This document shows positions 1-5,891 of a DNA stretch of 10,116 nt, piece by piece (the stretch's first letter is position 1; every line of letters starts with the position of its first letter). Where the stretch lies: assembly GCA_024690425.1 (NCBI GenBank), contig JAILCT010000121.1, forward strand, positions 1 through 10,116, given 5' to 3'. The stretch comes from Lachnospiraceae bacterium. Its GTDB lineage: Bacteria > Bacillota_A > Clostridia > Lachnospirales > Lachnospiraceae. Below the pieces are notes generated by a model. The model worked only from the letters and a program-made list of their open reading frames with translations. It did not search any database and was not told the origin of the DNA. Both the position numbers and the translations under genes were made by a program.

Positions 1-246
1 GATCTTGTTCTTATAGCAGCCGGCTTCCTCGGTTCCCAGGAATACGTCACCAAGGCCTTCAAGGTTGATGTAAACGGGCGTACCAACGTTGCAACGGAAG
101 ATGATTCTTATAAAACAAGCCGTGAGAATATCTTCACGGCCGGCGATATGCACAGTGGTCAGTCACTTGTAGTCCGTGCGATCAACGAAGGCAGGCGGGC
201 CGCAAGAGAAGTCGACGAATCCCTTATGGGCTACTCCGGGATATAG
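1..246 (+). CDS. gltD: Glutamate synthase (NADPH) small subunit, C-terminal end (5' truncated)
   Basis: The open frame runs from the window edge to TAG at 244-246 and encodes the last 81 residues. The stretch SRENIFTAGDMHSGQSLVV, followed by RAINEGRRAAREVD and MGYS, is the typical C-terminal nucleotide-binding end of the GltD flavoprotein family, where the GD pair contacts FAD. GltD passes electrons from NAD(P)H to the large subunit, which turns glutamine and 2-oxoglutarate into two glutamates. Lying just upstream of glutamine synthetase, it completes a GS/GOGAT pair. The N-terminal iron-sulfur and FAD domains are outside the window, so other members of the GltD-like oxidoreductase family are not fully excluded. 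Confidence 0.85.
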   Translation, partial: DLVLIAAGFLGSQEYVTKAFKVDVNGRTNVATEDDSYKTSRENIFTAGDMHSGQSLVVRAINEGRRAAREVDESLMGYSGI

Positions 247-301
247 CAATATTTACAAAATTTTATAAAAAAATCAATATTTTTTGTAGCGGAATATTGT
301 A

Positions 302-329
302 TTGACTTTACAGATAATTCGATTATAAT
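302..329 (+). promoter_or_regulatory. Sigma-A type promoter of glnN
   Basis: TTGACT at 302-307 and TATAAT at 324-329 are separated by 16 bases, with an A/T-rich stretch upstream (247-290) that could act as an UP element. Transcription would begin near 336, giving a leader of about 118 nt before glnN. CAATATT occurs at 247-253 and 275-281, and its inverse AATATTG at 293-299, directly beside the -35 box, so a repressor or activator site there is possible but unproven. Confidence 0.7.
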
Positions 330-342
330 TACAGACATAAGC

Positions 343-380
343 GAGGTCGCTTCGATTTATATCGAAACGGCCTTTTTTAT
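343..380 (+). terminator. First leader terminator/attenuator upstream of glnN
   Basis: A stem of about 12 pairs joins 345-356 to 361-372, with one C/A mismatch (350/367), one G-T pair (347/370) and a TTAT loop. T373-T378 follow. It lies only a few bases after the predicted transcription start. Its 5' arm overlaps the alternative hairpin AAGC-GAGGTC-GCTT (339-352), so the two structures exclude each other. It could attenuate glnN, end gltD transcripts, or do both. Confidence 0.6.
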
Positions 381-386
381 TTCCTG

Positions 387-428
387 AGACAAAGGTGTCT
401 GCTATGATCGGCAGGCGCTTTTTATTTT
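387..428 (+). promoter_or_regulatory. Candidate ANTAR-type antiterminator hairpin overlapping glnN leader terminator
   Basis: AGAC (387-390) and GTCT (397-400) enclose the hexaloop AAAGGT, with A at loop position 1 and G at position 4, as in the RNA targets of ANTAR proteins (EutV/NasR family). The competing structure is a 13-pair stem, 391-403 with 410-422, including several G-T pairs. It has a 6-base loop and a T-rich tail reaching 428. The loop and 3' arm of the small hairpin form the 5' arm of the terminator, so protein binding to the small hairpin would permit transcription into glnN. Known ANTAR sites carry two such hairpins. The only upstream candidate (339-352, loop GAGGTC) lacks the loop-1 A. 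Confidence 0.55.
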
Positions 429-453
429 ATAAAAACAAAAGGAGGACACATTA

Positions 454-2553
454 ATGGAGAACAAAATACCTGAACTGTACGGAAGTCTCGTATTTAATGA
501 CAAAGTCATGCGCGACAAGCTTCCCAAGGACATCTACAAGGCACTGAGGAAGACGATAGAGAATAATACCCACTTAGAGCTCGATGTAGCCAATTCGGTC
601 GCTGTTGCAATGAAGGAATGGGCAGTTGAAAACGGGGCAACGCATTACACTCACTGGTTCCAGCCCATGACCGGCTTCACCGCCGAGAAACATGATTCTT
701 TCGTAACTCCCATCGGTAACGGTGAAGTGATCATGGATTTCTCCGGCAAGGAACTCGTAAAGGGTGAACCCGATGCTTCAAGTTTTCCTTCGGGAGGCCT
801 TCGGGCAACATTCGAAGCAAGAGGCTATACAGCATGGGATCCCACGTCACCTGCCTTCATTAAGGATGGGACATTATACATTCCCACAGCCTTCTGCTCA
901 TACACAGGCGAGGCACTTGATAAGAAGACACCTCTGCTTAGGTCCATGGATGCTCTTTCATCCGCAGCCACAAAGGTGCTTAATATATTAGGACAGACGG
1001 ATGTTACCGGCGTATCAACAACGGTAGGTCCCGAGCAGGAATATTTCCTTATTGAGAAGGAAGCATATAAACAGCGTAAGGACCTGATCTTTACCGGAAG
1101 GACATTACTCGGAGCGCTTCCTCCCAAGGGTCAGGAGATGGAAGACCATTACTTTGGAAATATCAAGCCGAGAGTTGCGGCTTACATGCATGACCTTGAT
1201 CTTGAGCTGTGGAAGTTAGGCATTCCCGCCAAGACCAAGCACAACGAGGTTGCTCCCTGCCAGCATGAGCTTGCACCGGTATTTGATACGACCAATATCG
1301 CGGTCGATCACAACCAGCTGACAATGGAGATCATGAAGAAGGTTGCCGAGAAGCATGACCTTGTATGTCTCCTTCACGAGAAGCCCTTCGCAGGCATCAA
1401 TGGTTCCGGTAAGCACAACAACTGGTCCATGATAACCAATACGGGCGTAAACCTTCTTGATCCCGGCAAGACACCGGCAGACAATACCCAGTTTCTGGTG
1501 ATCTTAGCTGCTATAATCGAAGCGGTTGACGAGTATGCAGACCTTCTTCGTGTATCCGTAGCAAGCCCCGGAAACGATCACAGGCTTGGCGCCAACGAGG
1601 CACCTCCGGCTATCATCTCGATATTCCTCGGTGAGGAACTTCAGAAGGTTGTAGAATCGATAAAGAACGATACCTTCTTCGAAAAGTCGGGAACCACCAA
1701 GATGAATATAGGTACCACGGTTCTTCCTCACTTTACCAAGGATAATACGGACCGAAACAGGACATCGCCTTTTGCCTTCACGGGTAATAAGTTCGAGTTC
1801 AGGTCTCTTGGTTCATCCCTGTCGGTATCGGGACCCAACGTTATCCTCAATACGGCGGTTGCCGAGGTACTTTCCCGCTTCTACGAGAAGCTTAAGGATG
1901 TTTCCGAGGACGGTATGGAAGCAGCGGTACATGAGCTCGTTAAGGAATCTATCACAGCCCATGAGCGCGTGATCTTTAACGGAAACGGCTATACCGATGA
2001 ATGGGTTAAGGAAGCAGAGAAGAGAGGACTTTACAACTTAAAGTCAACTCCGGATGCATTACCTGCATTCATTGCAGATAAGAACAAGGAACTCTTCTCG
2101 AAGCATCACATCTTCACAGAGAGCGAGCTTGAATCAAGATATGAGATCCTTCTTGAGAATTACTCAAAGACCATCCATATCGAGAGCCTTACCTTAAAGG
2201 ATATGGTGCTCACCCAGTTCCTGCCGGCAGTAGGAGAGTACGCAGACCAGCTGACAGCATCGGTAACAGCCAAGAGTGCACTTGATTCTCACCTTGGAAG
2301 CAAGGCCGACATGAAGCTTATACGGCTCTTAAGCGACGGATACGACAAGCTCTTTGATCTTGTCAGCAAGCTGGCCGAAGATACCGAAAAGGCTGAAGCT
2401 ATGGATGATTCCCTTGCGCAGGCTAAGTTCTACCACGAAACGATAATCGCGGATATGGAGCAGATCCGTAAGGTTGCGGATCCCCTGGAAGGATACCTTC
2501 CCGACGGAGTACTTCCTTATCCTAAGTATGAGGAAATATTATTCTACGTATAA
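454..2553 (+). CDS. glnN: Glutamine synthetase type III
   Basis: This enzyme makes glutamine from glutamate, ammonia and ATP in the cytoplasm. At 699 residues it has the length of the type III (GlnN) family, well above the roughly 450 of type I. Motifs in order are THWFQPMTG (N-terminal, type III), GPEQEYF (192-198, metal-binding glutamates), [11 protein letters not shown] (262-272), GSGKHNNWS (317-325, ATP/glutamate site), [12 protein letters not shown] (374-385) and [16 protein letters not shown] (435-450). No key residue appears lost. The start follows AAAGGAGG with 8 bases spacing. The upstream leader carries two terminators and an ANTAR-like hairpin, so expression probably responds to nitrogen status by antitermination. 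It sits between gltD and amtB, consistent with ammonium assimilation. Confidence 0.96.
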   Translation: MENKIPELYGSLVFNDKVMRDKLPKDIYKALRKTIENNTHLELDVANSVAVAMKEWAVENGATHYTHWFQPMTGFTAEKHDSFVTPIGNGEVIMDFSGKELVKGEPDASSFPSGGLRATFEARGYTAWDPTSPAFIKDGTLYIPTAFCSYTGEALDKKTPLLRSMDALSSAATKVLNILGQTDVTGVSTTVGPEQEYFLIEKEAYKQRKDLIFTGRTLLGALPPKGQEMEDHYFGNIKPRVAAYMHDLDLELWKLGIPAKTKHNEVAPCQHELAPVFDTTNIAVDHNQLTMEIMKKVAEKHDLVCLLHEKPFAGINGSGKHNNWSMITNTGVNLLDPGKTPADNTQFLVILAAIIEAVDEYADLLRVSVASPGNDHRLGANEAPPAIISIFLGEELQKVVESIKNDTFFEKSGTTKMNIGTTVLPHFTKDNTDRNRTSPFAFTGNKFEFRSLGSSLSVSGPNVILNTAVAEVLSRFYEKLKDVSEDGMEAAVHELVKESITAHERVIFNGNGYTDEWVKEAEKRGLYNLKSTPDALPAFIADKNKELFSKHHIFTESELESRYEILLENYSKTIHIESLTLKDMVLTQFLPAVGEYADQLTASVTAKSALDSHLGSKADMKLIRLLSDGYDKLFDLVSKLAEDTEKAEAMDDSLAQAKFYHETIIADMEQIRKVADPLEGYLPDGVLPYPKYEEILFYV

Positions 2554-2555
2554 AG

Positions 2556-2586
2556 TGACACATTCAGTTCAGAACCAAATGTGTCA
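2556..2586 (+). promoter_or_regulatory. Perfect 9-bp hairpin after glnN
   Basis: TGACACATT (2556-2564) pairs exactly with AATGTGTCA (2578-2586) around a 13-base loop that contains the small inverted repeat GTT-CAG-AAC. No T-run follows, so it is not a standard terminator. It could stabilise the 3' end of glnN mRNA, or stand in for the first hairpin of the ANTAR-type leader that follows. An alternative inner fold, TTC-AGTTCA-GAA, has a hexaloop with A at position 1 but T instead of G at position 4. Confidence 0.4.
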
Positions 2587-2592
2587 GTAAGA

Positions 2593-2628
2593 TGACAAAG
2601 GCGTCAACCAAACAGGCTGGCGCCTTTT
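2593..2628 (+). promoter_or_regulatory. Candidate ANTAR-type hairpin competing with amtB leader terminator
   Basis: TGAC (2593-2596) and GTCA (2603-2606) enclose the hexaloop AAAGGC, which matches A1/G4 and is nearly identical to the AAAGGT loop before glnN. The competing terminator pairs 2597-2609 with 2615-2627: twelve pairs, one mismatch (2607/2617), one G-T pair, loop AAACA, ending in a run of four T. The loop and 3' arm of the small hairpin again form the 5' arm of the terminator. Finding the same arrangement before two adjacent nitrogen genes argues for one shared trans-acting antiterminator. No ANTAR gene is in the window, and no separate amtB promoter is evident. Confidence 0.55.
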
Positions 2629-2661
2629 CATATAAAAGGACATAAAAGGAGGAGAGATATT

Positions 2662-3861
2662 ATGGAAGAAATCATGAGTTTAGTAGACGGTAAGATATTT
2701 GGCGTCTGGTTCCTGATAGGAGCGGCGCTGGTGTTCTGGATGCAGGCAGGCTTCGCAATGTGCGAGTCAGGCTTCACGAGGGCCAAGAACGCAGGTAACA
2801 TCATCATGAAGAACCTTATGGACTTCTGTATAGGAACAGTGATGTGGTTCATCTGCGGTGCATCCATCATGCTCGGCGAGAACATGCTGGGCGGTTTTTC
2901 AGGCAGGTTCACCTTCGATGTTTTCACGAACTTTGCAGAGTTTGATTATTCATCATTTGTTTTCAACCTTGTGTTCTGTGCAACGACGGCAACGATCGTT
3001 TCGGGATCCATGGCAGAGAGGACCAAGTTTTCGGCCTACTGCGTATATTCCGCAATAATCTCAGCCATCATCTATCCGATCGAGGCACACTGGACATGGG
3101 GCGGCGGCTTCCTGGCTCAGTGGGGATTCCATGATTACGCAGGCAGCAACTGTATTCATATGGTCGGCGGTATCTGCGCCCTGATCGGTGCATGGATGCT
3201 TGGACCCAGGATTGGTAAGTTCACCAAAGATAAGTCAGGCAAGATAGTCAAAGTCAATGCTTTCCCGGGCCACAACCTTGTTATAGCAGCCCTCGGCGTG
3301 TTCATCCTCTGGTTCGGATGGTACGGCTTCAACGGCGCGGCAGCAACAGATATCCCCACACTTGGTTCTGTATTCCTTACAACAACGGTAGCTCCCGCAG
3401 TTGCAACCGTAACCTGTATGATCTTTACATGGCTCAAGTTCGGTAAACCCGATGTTTCGATGTGTCTGAACGCATCCCTTGCAGGCCTTGTAGCCATTAC
3501 GGCTCCCTGCGATGTTACCGACTGTGCAGGCGCAGCCATTATAGGTATTGTTGCAGGCCTTCTGGTAGTATTTGGAGTATGGTTCACAGATAATGTAGTA
3601 CACGTAGACGATCCCGTCGGTGCCGTTGCGGTTCATATGTTCAACGGTATCTGGGGTACCATAGCAGTAGGTCTTTTCGCAACAGCTTCGGCTCCCGGCT
3701 TTGCAGTAGCGGGTATTGAGGAAGGCCTCTTCTACGGCGGCGGTGTATCACAGCTCATCAAGCAGCTCGGCGGTATGTTTGTTACGATCGCCTGGACAGT
3801 AGTTACTATAATAATCGCTTATACGATAATCAAGAAGACAATAGGCTTACGTGTTTCGTAA
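2662..3861 (+). CDS. amtB: Ammonium transporter AmtB, truncated before its C-terminal tail
   Basis: This integral membrane Amt/Rh channel imports ammonium. The 399 residues cover the whole transport core. AGFAMCESGFTRAKN (29-43) is the family signature. F105 lies in the pore-gate region (FCATTATIVSGSMAER). HWTWGGGF (143-150) and D158 form the substrate vestibule, and H166 (CIHMVGG) and H325 (AVHMFNG) are the twin pore histidines. The start has GGAGG at 2648-2652, spacing 9. The frame stops at TAA right after GLRVS. In the family the cytoplasmic tail continues as roughly EEEIEGLD-EHG-AY. That tail is present here in the same frame just beyond the stop. The tail couples subunits and contacts PII, so this short form would be expected to be uncoupled or unregulated if the stop is real. 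A leader terminator with an ANTAR-like hairpin precedes it. Confidence 0.93.
   Translation: MEEIMSLVDGKIFGVWFLIGAALVFWMQAGFAMCESGFTRAKNAGNIIMKNLMDFCIGTVMWFICGASIMLGENMLGGFSGRFTFDVFTNFAEFDYSSFVFNLVFCATTATIVSGSMAERTKFSAYCVYSAIISAIIYPIEAHWTWGGGFLAQWGFHDYAGSNCIHMVGGICALIGAWMLGPRIGKFTKDKSGKIVKVNAFPGHNLVIAALGVFILWFGWYGFNGAAATDIPTLGSVFLTTTVAPAVATVTCMIFTWLKFGKPDVSMCLNASLAGLVAITAPCDVTDCAGAAIIGIVAGLLVVFGVWFTDNVVHVDDPVGAVAVHMFNGIWGTIAVGLFATASAPGFAVAGIEEGLFYGGGVSQLIKQLGGMFVTIAWTVVTIIIAYTIIKKTIGLRVS
3859..3861 (+). other. In-frame TAA separating AmtB from its own tail and PII
   Basis: The stop lies between GLRVS and EEEIGGLDSCEHGLDSAYSG, which is the expected AmtB C-terminal tail with no shift of frame. 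The frame then stays open for 184 codons to TAA at 4414-4416, through a linker of about 68 residues and a complete PII domain. One base change (for example GAA, AAA or TCA to TAA) would explain the break. No ribosome binding site is visible for any start after it. Confidence 0.8.
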
Positions 3862-3930
3862 GAAGAAGAGATCGGTGGTCTGGATTCTTGCGAGCATGGA
3901 CTTGACTCTGCTTATTCGGGTTTCGCCATC

Positions 3931-4416
3931 ATGGATATAGCAAACACAATGACCATGGAAGTCAACGAGAACACAGACCTTGGTGTCGGCGAATACGAGC
4001 AGGCTTCACAGGCCAAGATCAATGCGGCAGTACCCGTTGTTACCCAGCCGTTTGTTGACACCGGTATGTGTAAGGTTGTCATCATTGCTAAGCTGGCAAG
4101 GTACGACATACTTAAGAAAATGCTCAATGAAACAGGTATTACCGGCATGACCGTTACTCAGGTTATGGGTTGTGGTATCCAGAAGGGCGGCGGTGCTAAG
4201 TACCGTGGAGTTGAAGTCGATGCAACATTGACTCCTAAGGTCAAAGTTGAGGTCGTTATCGGTAACGTTCCTGTTCAGGATGTCATCGATGCAGCCAAGA
4301 AGGCACTTTACACCGGTCATATCGGAGACGGTAAGATATTCGTATATCCTGTTGAGAAGGTCATCAAGATCAGGACAGGAGAAGAAGATCTCGAGGCTCT
4401 TAAGGACGTCGAATAA
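3931..4416 (+). CDS. glnB: Nitrogen regulatory protein PII, probably C-terminal domain of an AmtB-PII fusion
   Basis: PII proteins bind ATP/ADP and 2-oxoglutarate and dock on AmtB to block ammonium entry. The PII domain starts at MCKVVIIAKL (nucleotide 4066) and runs 116 residues in register with E. coli GlnB. It has TGITGMTVTQV (23-33), Q39, the T-loop tip with Y46, K58 before the strand VKVEVV, TGHIGDGKIFV (83-93) and KIRTGEED (101-108). The position of the uridylylated Y51 is V, so control by uridylylation is not expected. Position 38, usually R, is I. The first ATG after the amtB stop is 3931, but neither it nor those at 3949, 3955 and 4066 has a Shine-Dalgarno sequence. Residues before 4066 are AmtB tail and linker. 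Independent translation is therefore doubtful. Confidence 0.85.
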   Translation: MDIANTMTMEVNENTDLGVGEYEQASQAKINAAVPVVTQPFVDTGMCKVVIIAKLARYDILKKMLNETGITGMTVTQVMGCGIQKGGGAKYRGVEVDATLTPKVKVEVVIGNVPVQDVIDAAKKALYTGHIGDGKIFVYPVEKVIKIRTGEEDLEALKDVE

Positions 4417-4484
4417 AAAATGAAGACGCCGGAACCGTCCCTGTGTCTTCAAAATGAAGACACTAGAACCGTCCCCGTGTCTTC
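4417..4484 (+). repeat. Two tandem 34-bp palindromic repeats (core GAACCGTCCC)
   Basis: Units 4417-4450 and 4451-4484 match at 30 of 34 positions. Each is AAAAT followed by a 29-base palindrome with arms GAAGACRC and GTGTCTTC around a loop containing GAACCGTCCC. The arms of unit 2 pair perfectly over 8 bases (4456-4463 with 4477-4484). Unit 1 has one G-T pair. They begin directly after the PII stop codon. The form resembles dispersed REP-like or MITE elements in Firmicutes genomes whose core reads GGGGACGGTTC on the other strand. A relative with different arms lies at 9820-9845. Confidence 0.75.
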
Positions 4485-4532
4485 TGAATAAGTTGGTAAA
4501 GGGAATGCCCCTATACCATAAATCCTTTGTCC

Positions 4533-4570
4533 GGGCGGCATGGTTTACTCCTCCATGCCGCCCATTTTTT
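4533..4570 (+). terminator. Strong intrinsic terminator of the amtB-PII unit
   Basis: GGGCGGCATGG (4533-4543) pairs exactly with CCATGCCGCCC (4553-4563) around a 9-base loop, followed by A and six T (4565-4570). It ends transcription arriving from the nitrogen genes. No T-run exists on the other strand, so it should not serve the converging regulator gene equally well. Confidence 0.88.
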
Positions 4571-4591
4571 AAAGATGTACCATCTTAAGTT

Positions 4592-5584
4592 TCATTTTTC
4601 GCCTACGAGGGTGGTGGCTATGGCTCTCACAAGTGCGAAGAATACACCTGACACTGCCCAGATGATCCAGGTCCTGTCCCATCTCATCGTTATAAAGCTG
4701 ACAGCCAGATAAATTGCGACTACAAGAAGCCAGTAAACCCTTGATAAAGGTTCGAGCCTGTCATTTGTTCTCTTGGCCCTGGAAGTATAGTCATCCATCT
4801 GAAGAAGGATCTTGTATGAAGTGGTCACGCCGCATATGGCAATAAACATATATACCCCGCAGGCAACCGCGATGAGGAGCAGGCATACCATGGTTATAAT
4901 GATAATTTCGGGAAGACCGAGGACGGAACATACAACAAGGGGAACCACACCAAGGATACACAGGAGCACCCCGGTGACCAATGCGCGGCTGTTGGCGCTT
5001 TCACTCTCATTAAGCTTTGCTCGTGCCATACCGTCCACACCATAATCGGTCTCGAAATCCTCTTTTTCAAGAAAATCGTACTTTCCAAGCTTGCCCCCGT
5101 TTGTGATAAAGAGATATACGGCAGTGCCGACATGGGCAAAGAGGGCTATGAGTCCCAGAGCCGCAGCGGCGTTCTCACTGATCTTGACCAGACCGGTCGA
5201 ACTCAGTCCGGCAAGGAATATAAGGAGTACGGGACATGTTATGCACAGGAATACGCCTATCCCGATCTTGGGAAGCAGGGTCTTCCTTAATTCAATATAT
5301 TCGCTGGCATCCTCCATCGTCACCCTGGTGACCGGACGAGCATCCACGGACTCGGAATTATAATATGAAGGATTTCCCTCCGGCTCGATCTCATCCTTAA
5401 GAAGGTAATCCGTGCTCACCCCGAATATCTCGGCCAGCTTTAGTATCTTCTGAAGATCGGGAACACTCTGGGCTCCTTCCCACTTGGAAACCGACTGCCT
5501 GGAAACCCCCAGCATGTCTGCCAGTTCTTCCTGCGACCATCCGTTTTTCTTTCTTTCATTGATAATCTTGTCTGCTAAAATCAT
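4592..5584 (-). CDS. XRE-family helix-turn-helix regulator with six predicted membrane segments
   Basis: Residues 3-62 form a Cro/CI-type HTH domain (WSQEELADMLGVSRQSVSKW, then VPDLQKILKLAEIFGVSTDYLL), a very common Clostridia form. A polar stretch to about 105 links it to hydrophobic segments near 106-128, 138-161, 201-221, 226-251, 283-300 and 304-322. The DNA-binding domain would thus be tethered at the inner face of the membrane. The loop at 163-200 is charged and probably cytoplasmic. The ligand and targets are unknown. The start has AAAGGAAG about 5 bases upstream on its strand. It is divergent from the aldo/keto reductase, which makes that gene and itself the first candidate targets. 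It converges on the nitrogen block but shows no functional link to it. Confidence 0.85.
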   Translation of the reverse strand: MILADKIINERKKNGWSQEELADMLGVSRQSVSKWEGAQSVPDLQKILKLAEIFGVSTDYLLKDEIEPEGNPSYYNSESVDARPVTRVTMEDASEYIELRKTLLPKIGIGVFLCITCPVLLIFLAGLSSTGLVKISENAAAALGLIALFAHVGTAVYLFITNGGKLGKYDFLEKEDFETDYGVDGMARAKLNESESANSRALVTGVLLCILGVVPLVVCSVLGLPEIIIITMVCLLLIAVACGVYMFIAICGVTTSYKILLQMDDYTSRAKRTNDRLEPLSRVYWLLVVAIYLAVSFITMRWDRTWIIWAVSGVFFALVRAIATTLVGEK

Positions 5585-5637
5585 TTTTCTTCCTTTCCGG
5601 CCTTATTGTTTCCGGCCTGCAAAATCATCCAACCTGT

Positions 5638-5651
5638 CTTGTTCGAACAAG
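5638..5651. promoter_or_regulatory. 14-bp perfect palindrome, candidate operator
   Basis: CTTGTTCGAACAAG is a perfect palindrome in the leader of the XRE gene. A second inverted repeat, GTCAAC (5704-5709) and GTTGAC (5721-5726), overlaps the candidate -35 box of that gene. Both suit binding by a dimeric HTH protein such as the adjacent regulator. Assignment to that regulator is inference from position. Confidence 0.35.
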
Positions 5652-5679
5652 CTGATAGTACCACCCGGACCGGTTGCAT

Positions 5680-5708
5680 TCCATAAAGCCGCTTTTTCAA
5701 TCTGTCAA
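5680..5708 (-). promoter_or_regulatory. Possible promoter of the XRE regulator
   Basis: On the minus strand a perfect TTGACA (5708-5703) is followed after 17 bases by TATGGA (5685-5680), a weak -10 box. The -35 lies inside an inverted repeat that could be an operator. The weak -10 would fit a low-level or activated promoter. Confidence 0.35.
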
Positions 5709-5842
5709 CCTGTGGTTGCAGTTGACGGAAATTCCAATATTTACAGTAGCAGAAGGTGATTTTTGGGTCAATAGAGGAATGAGCGTTCAGAAAATGATAA
5801 GATCAAAACAAATTTTAAAAAGTATTATCATATAAGAAATGT

Positions 5843-5848
5843 TATAAT
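5843..5848 (+). promoter_or_regulatory. Candidate -10 box of the aldo/keto reductase gene
   Basis: A perfect TATAAT lies 43 bases before the start codon in an A/T-rich stretch. No good -35 hexamer is seen 16-18 bases upstream, so the promoter may need an activator or the call may be wrong. In the rest of the 307-bp gap (5585-5891) I see only the palindromes and minus-strand promoter listed separately, plus a duplicated TTTCCGGCC at 5594 and 5609. Confidence 0.4.
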
Positions 5849-5891
5849 AATATACACTTACCTGTAGGCGATGGTTTGAAAGGAGACCTGA

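Noticed and set aside
3156..3636. Long minus-strand open frames opposite amtB, including a cysteine-rich one
   Set aside because: They lie fully inside the well-supported amtB gene, have no ribosome binding site and resemble no family; they reflect its codon pattern.
4006..4452. Minus-strand 148-codon frame covering the PII region and repeats
   Set aside because: It is antisense to PII, which has strong family identity, and runs through the palindromic repeats; no start signal supports it.
4417..4484. CRISPR array
   Set aside because: There are only two adjacent repeat units with no spacer between them, and no cas genes nearby.
4572..4586. AAGATG-TAC-CATCTT as a terminator for the XRE gene
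   Set aside because: The stem is six pairs with a three-base loop, and on the minus strand it is followed by TAAAAAA rather than a T-run.
5873..5889. GGTTT-GAAAGG-AGACC hairpin that would hide the aldo/keto reductase ribosome binding site
   Set aside because: It has only five pairs, one of them G-T, and its loop GAAAGG does not fit the ANTAR A1/G4 pattern. Too weak to call a regulatory element.
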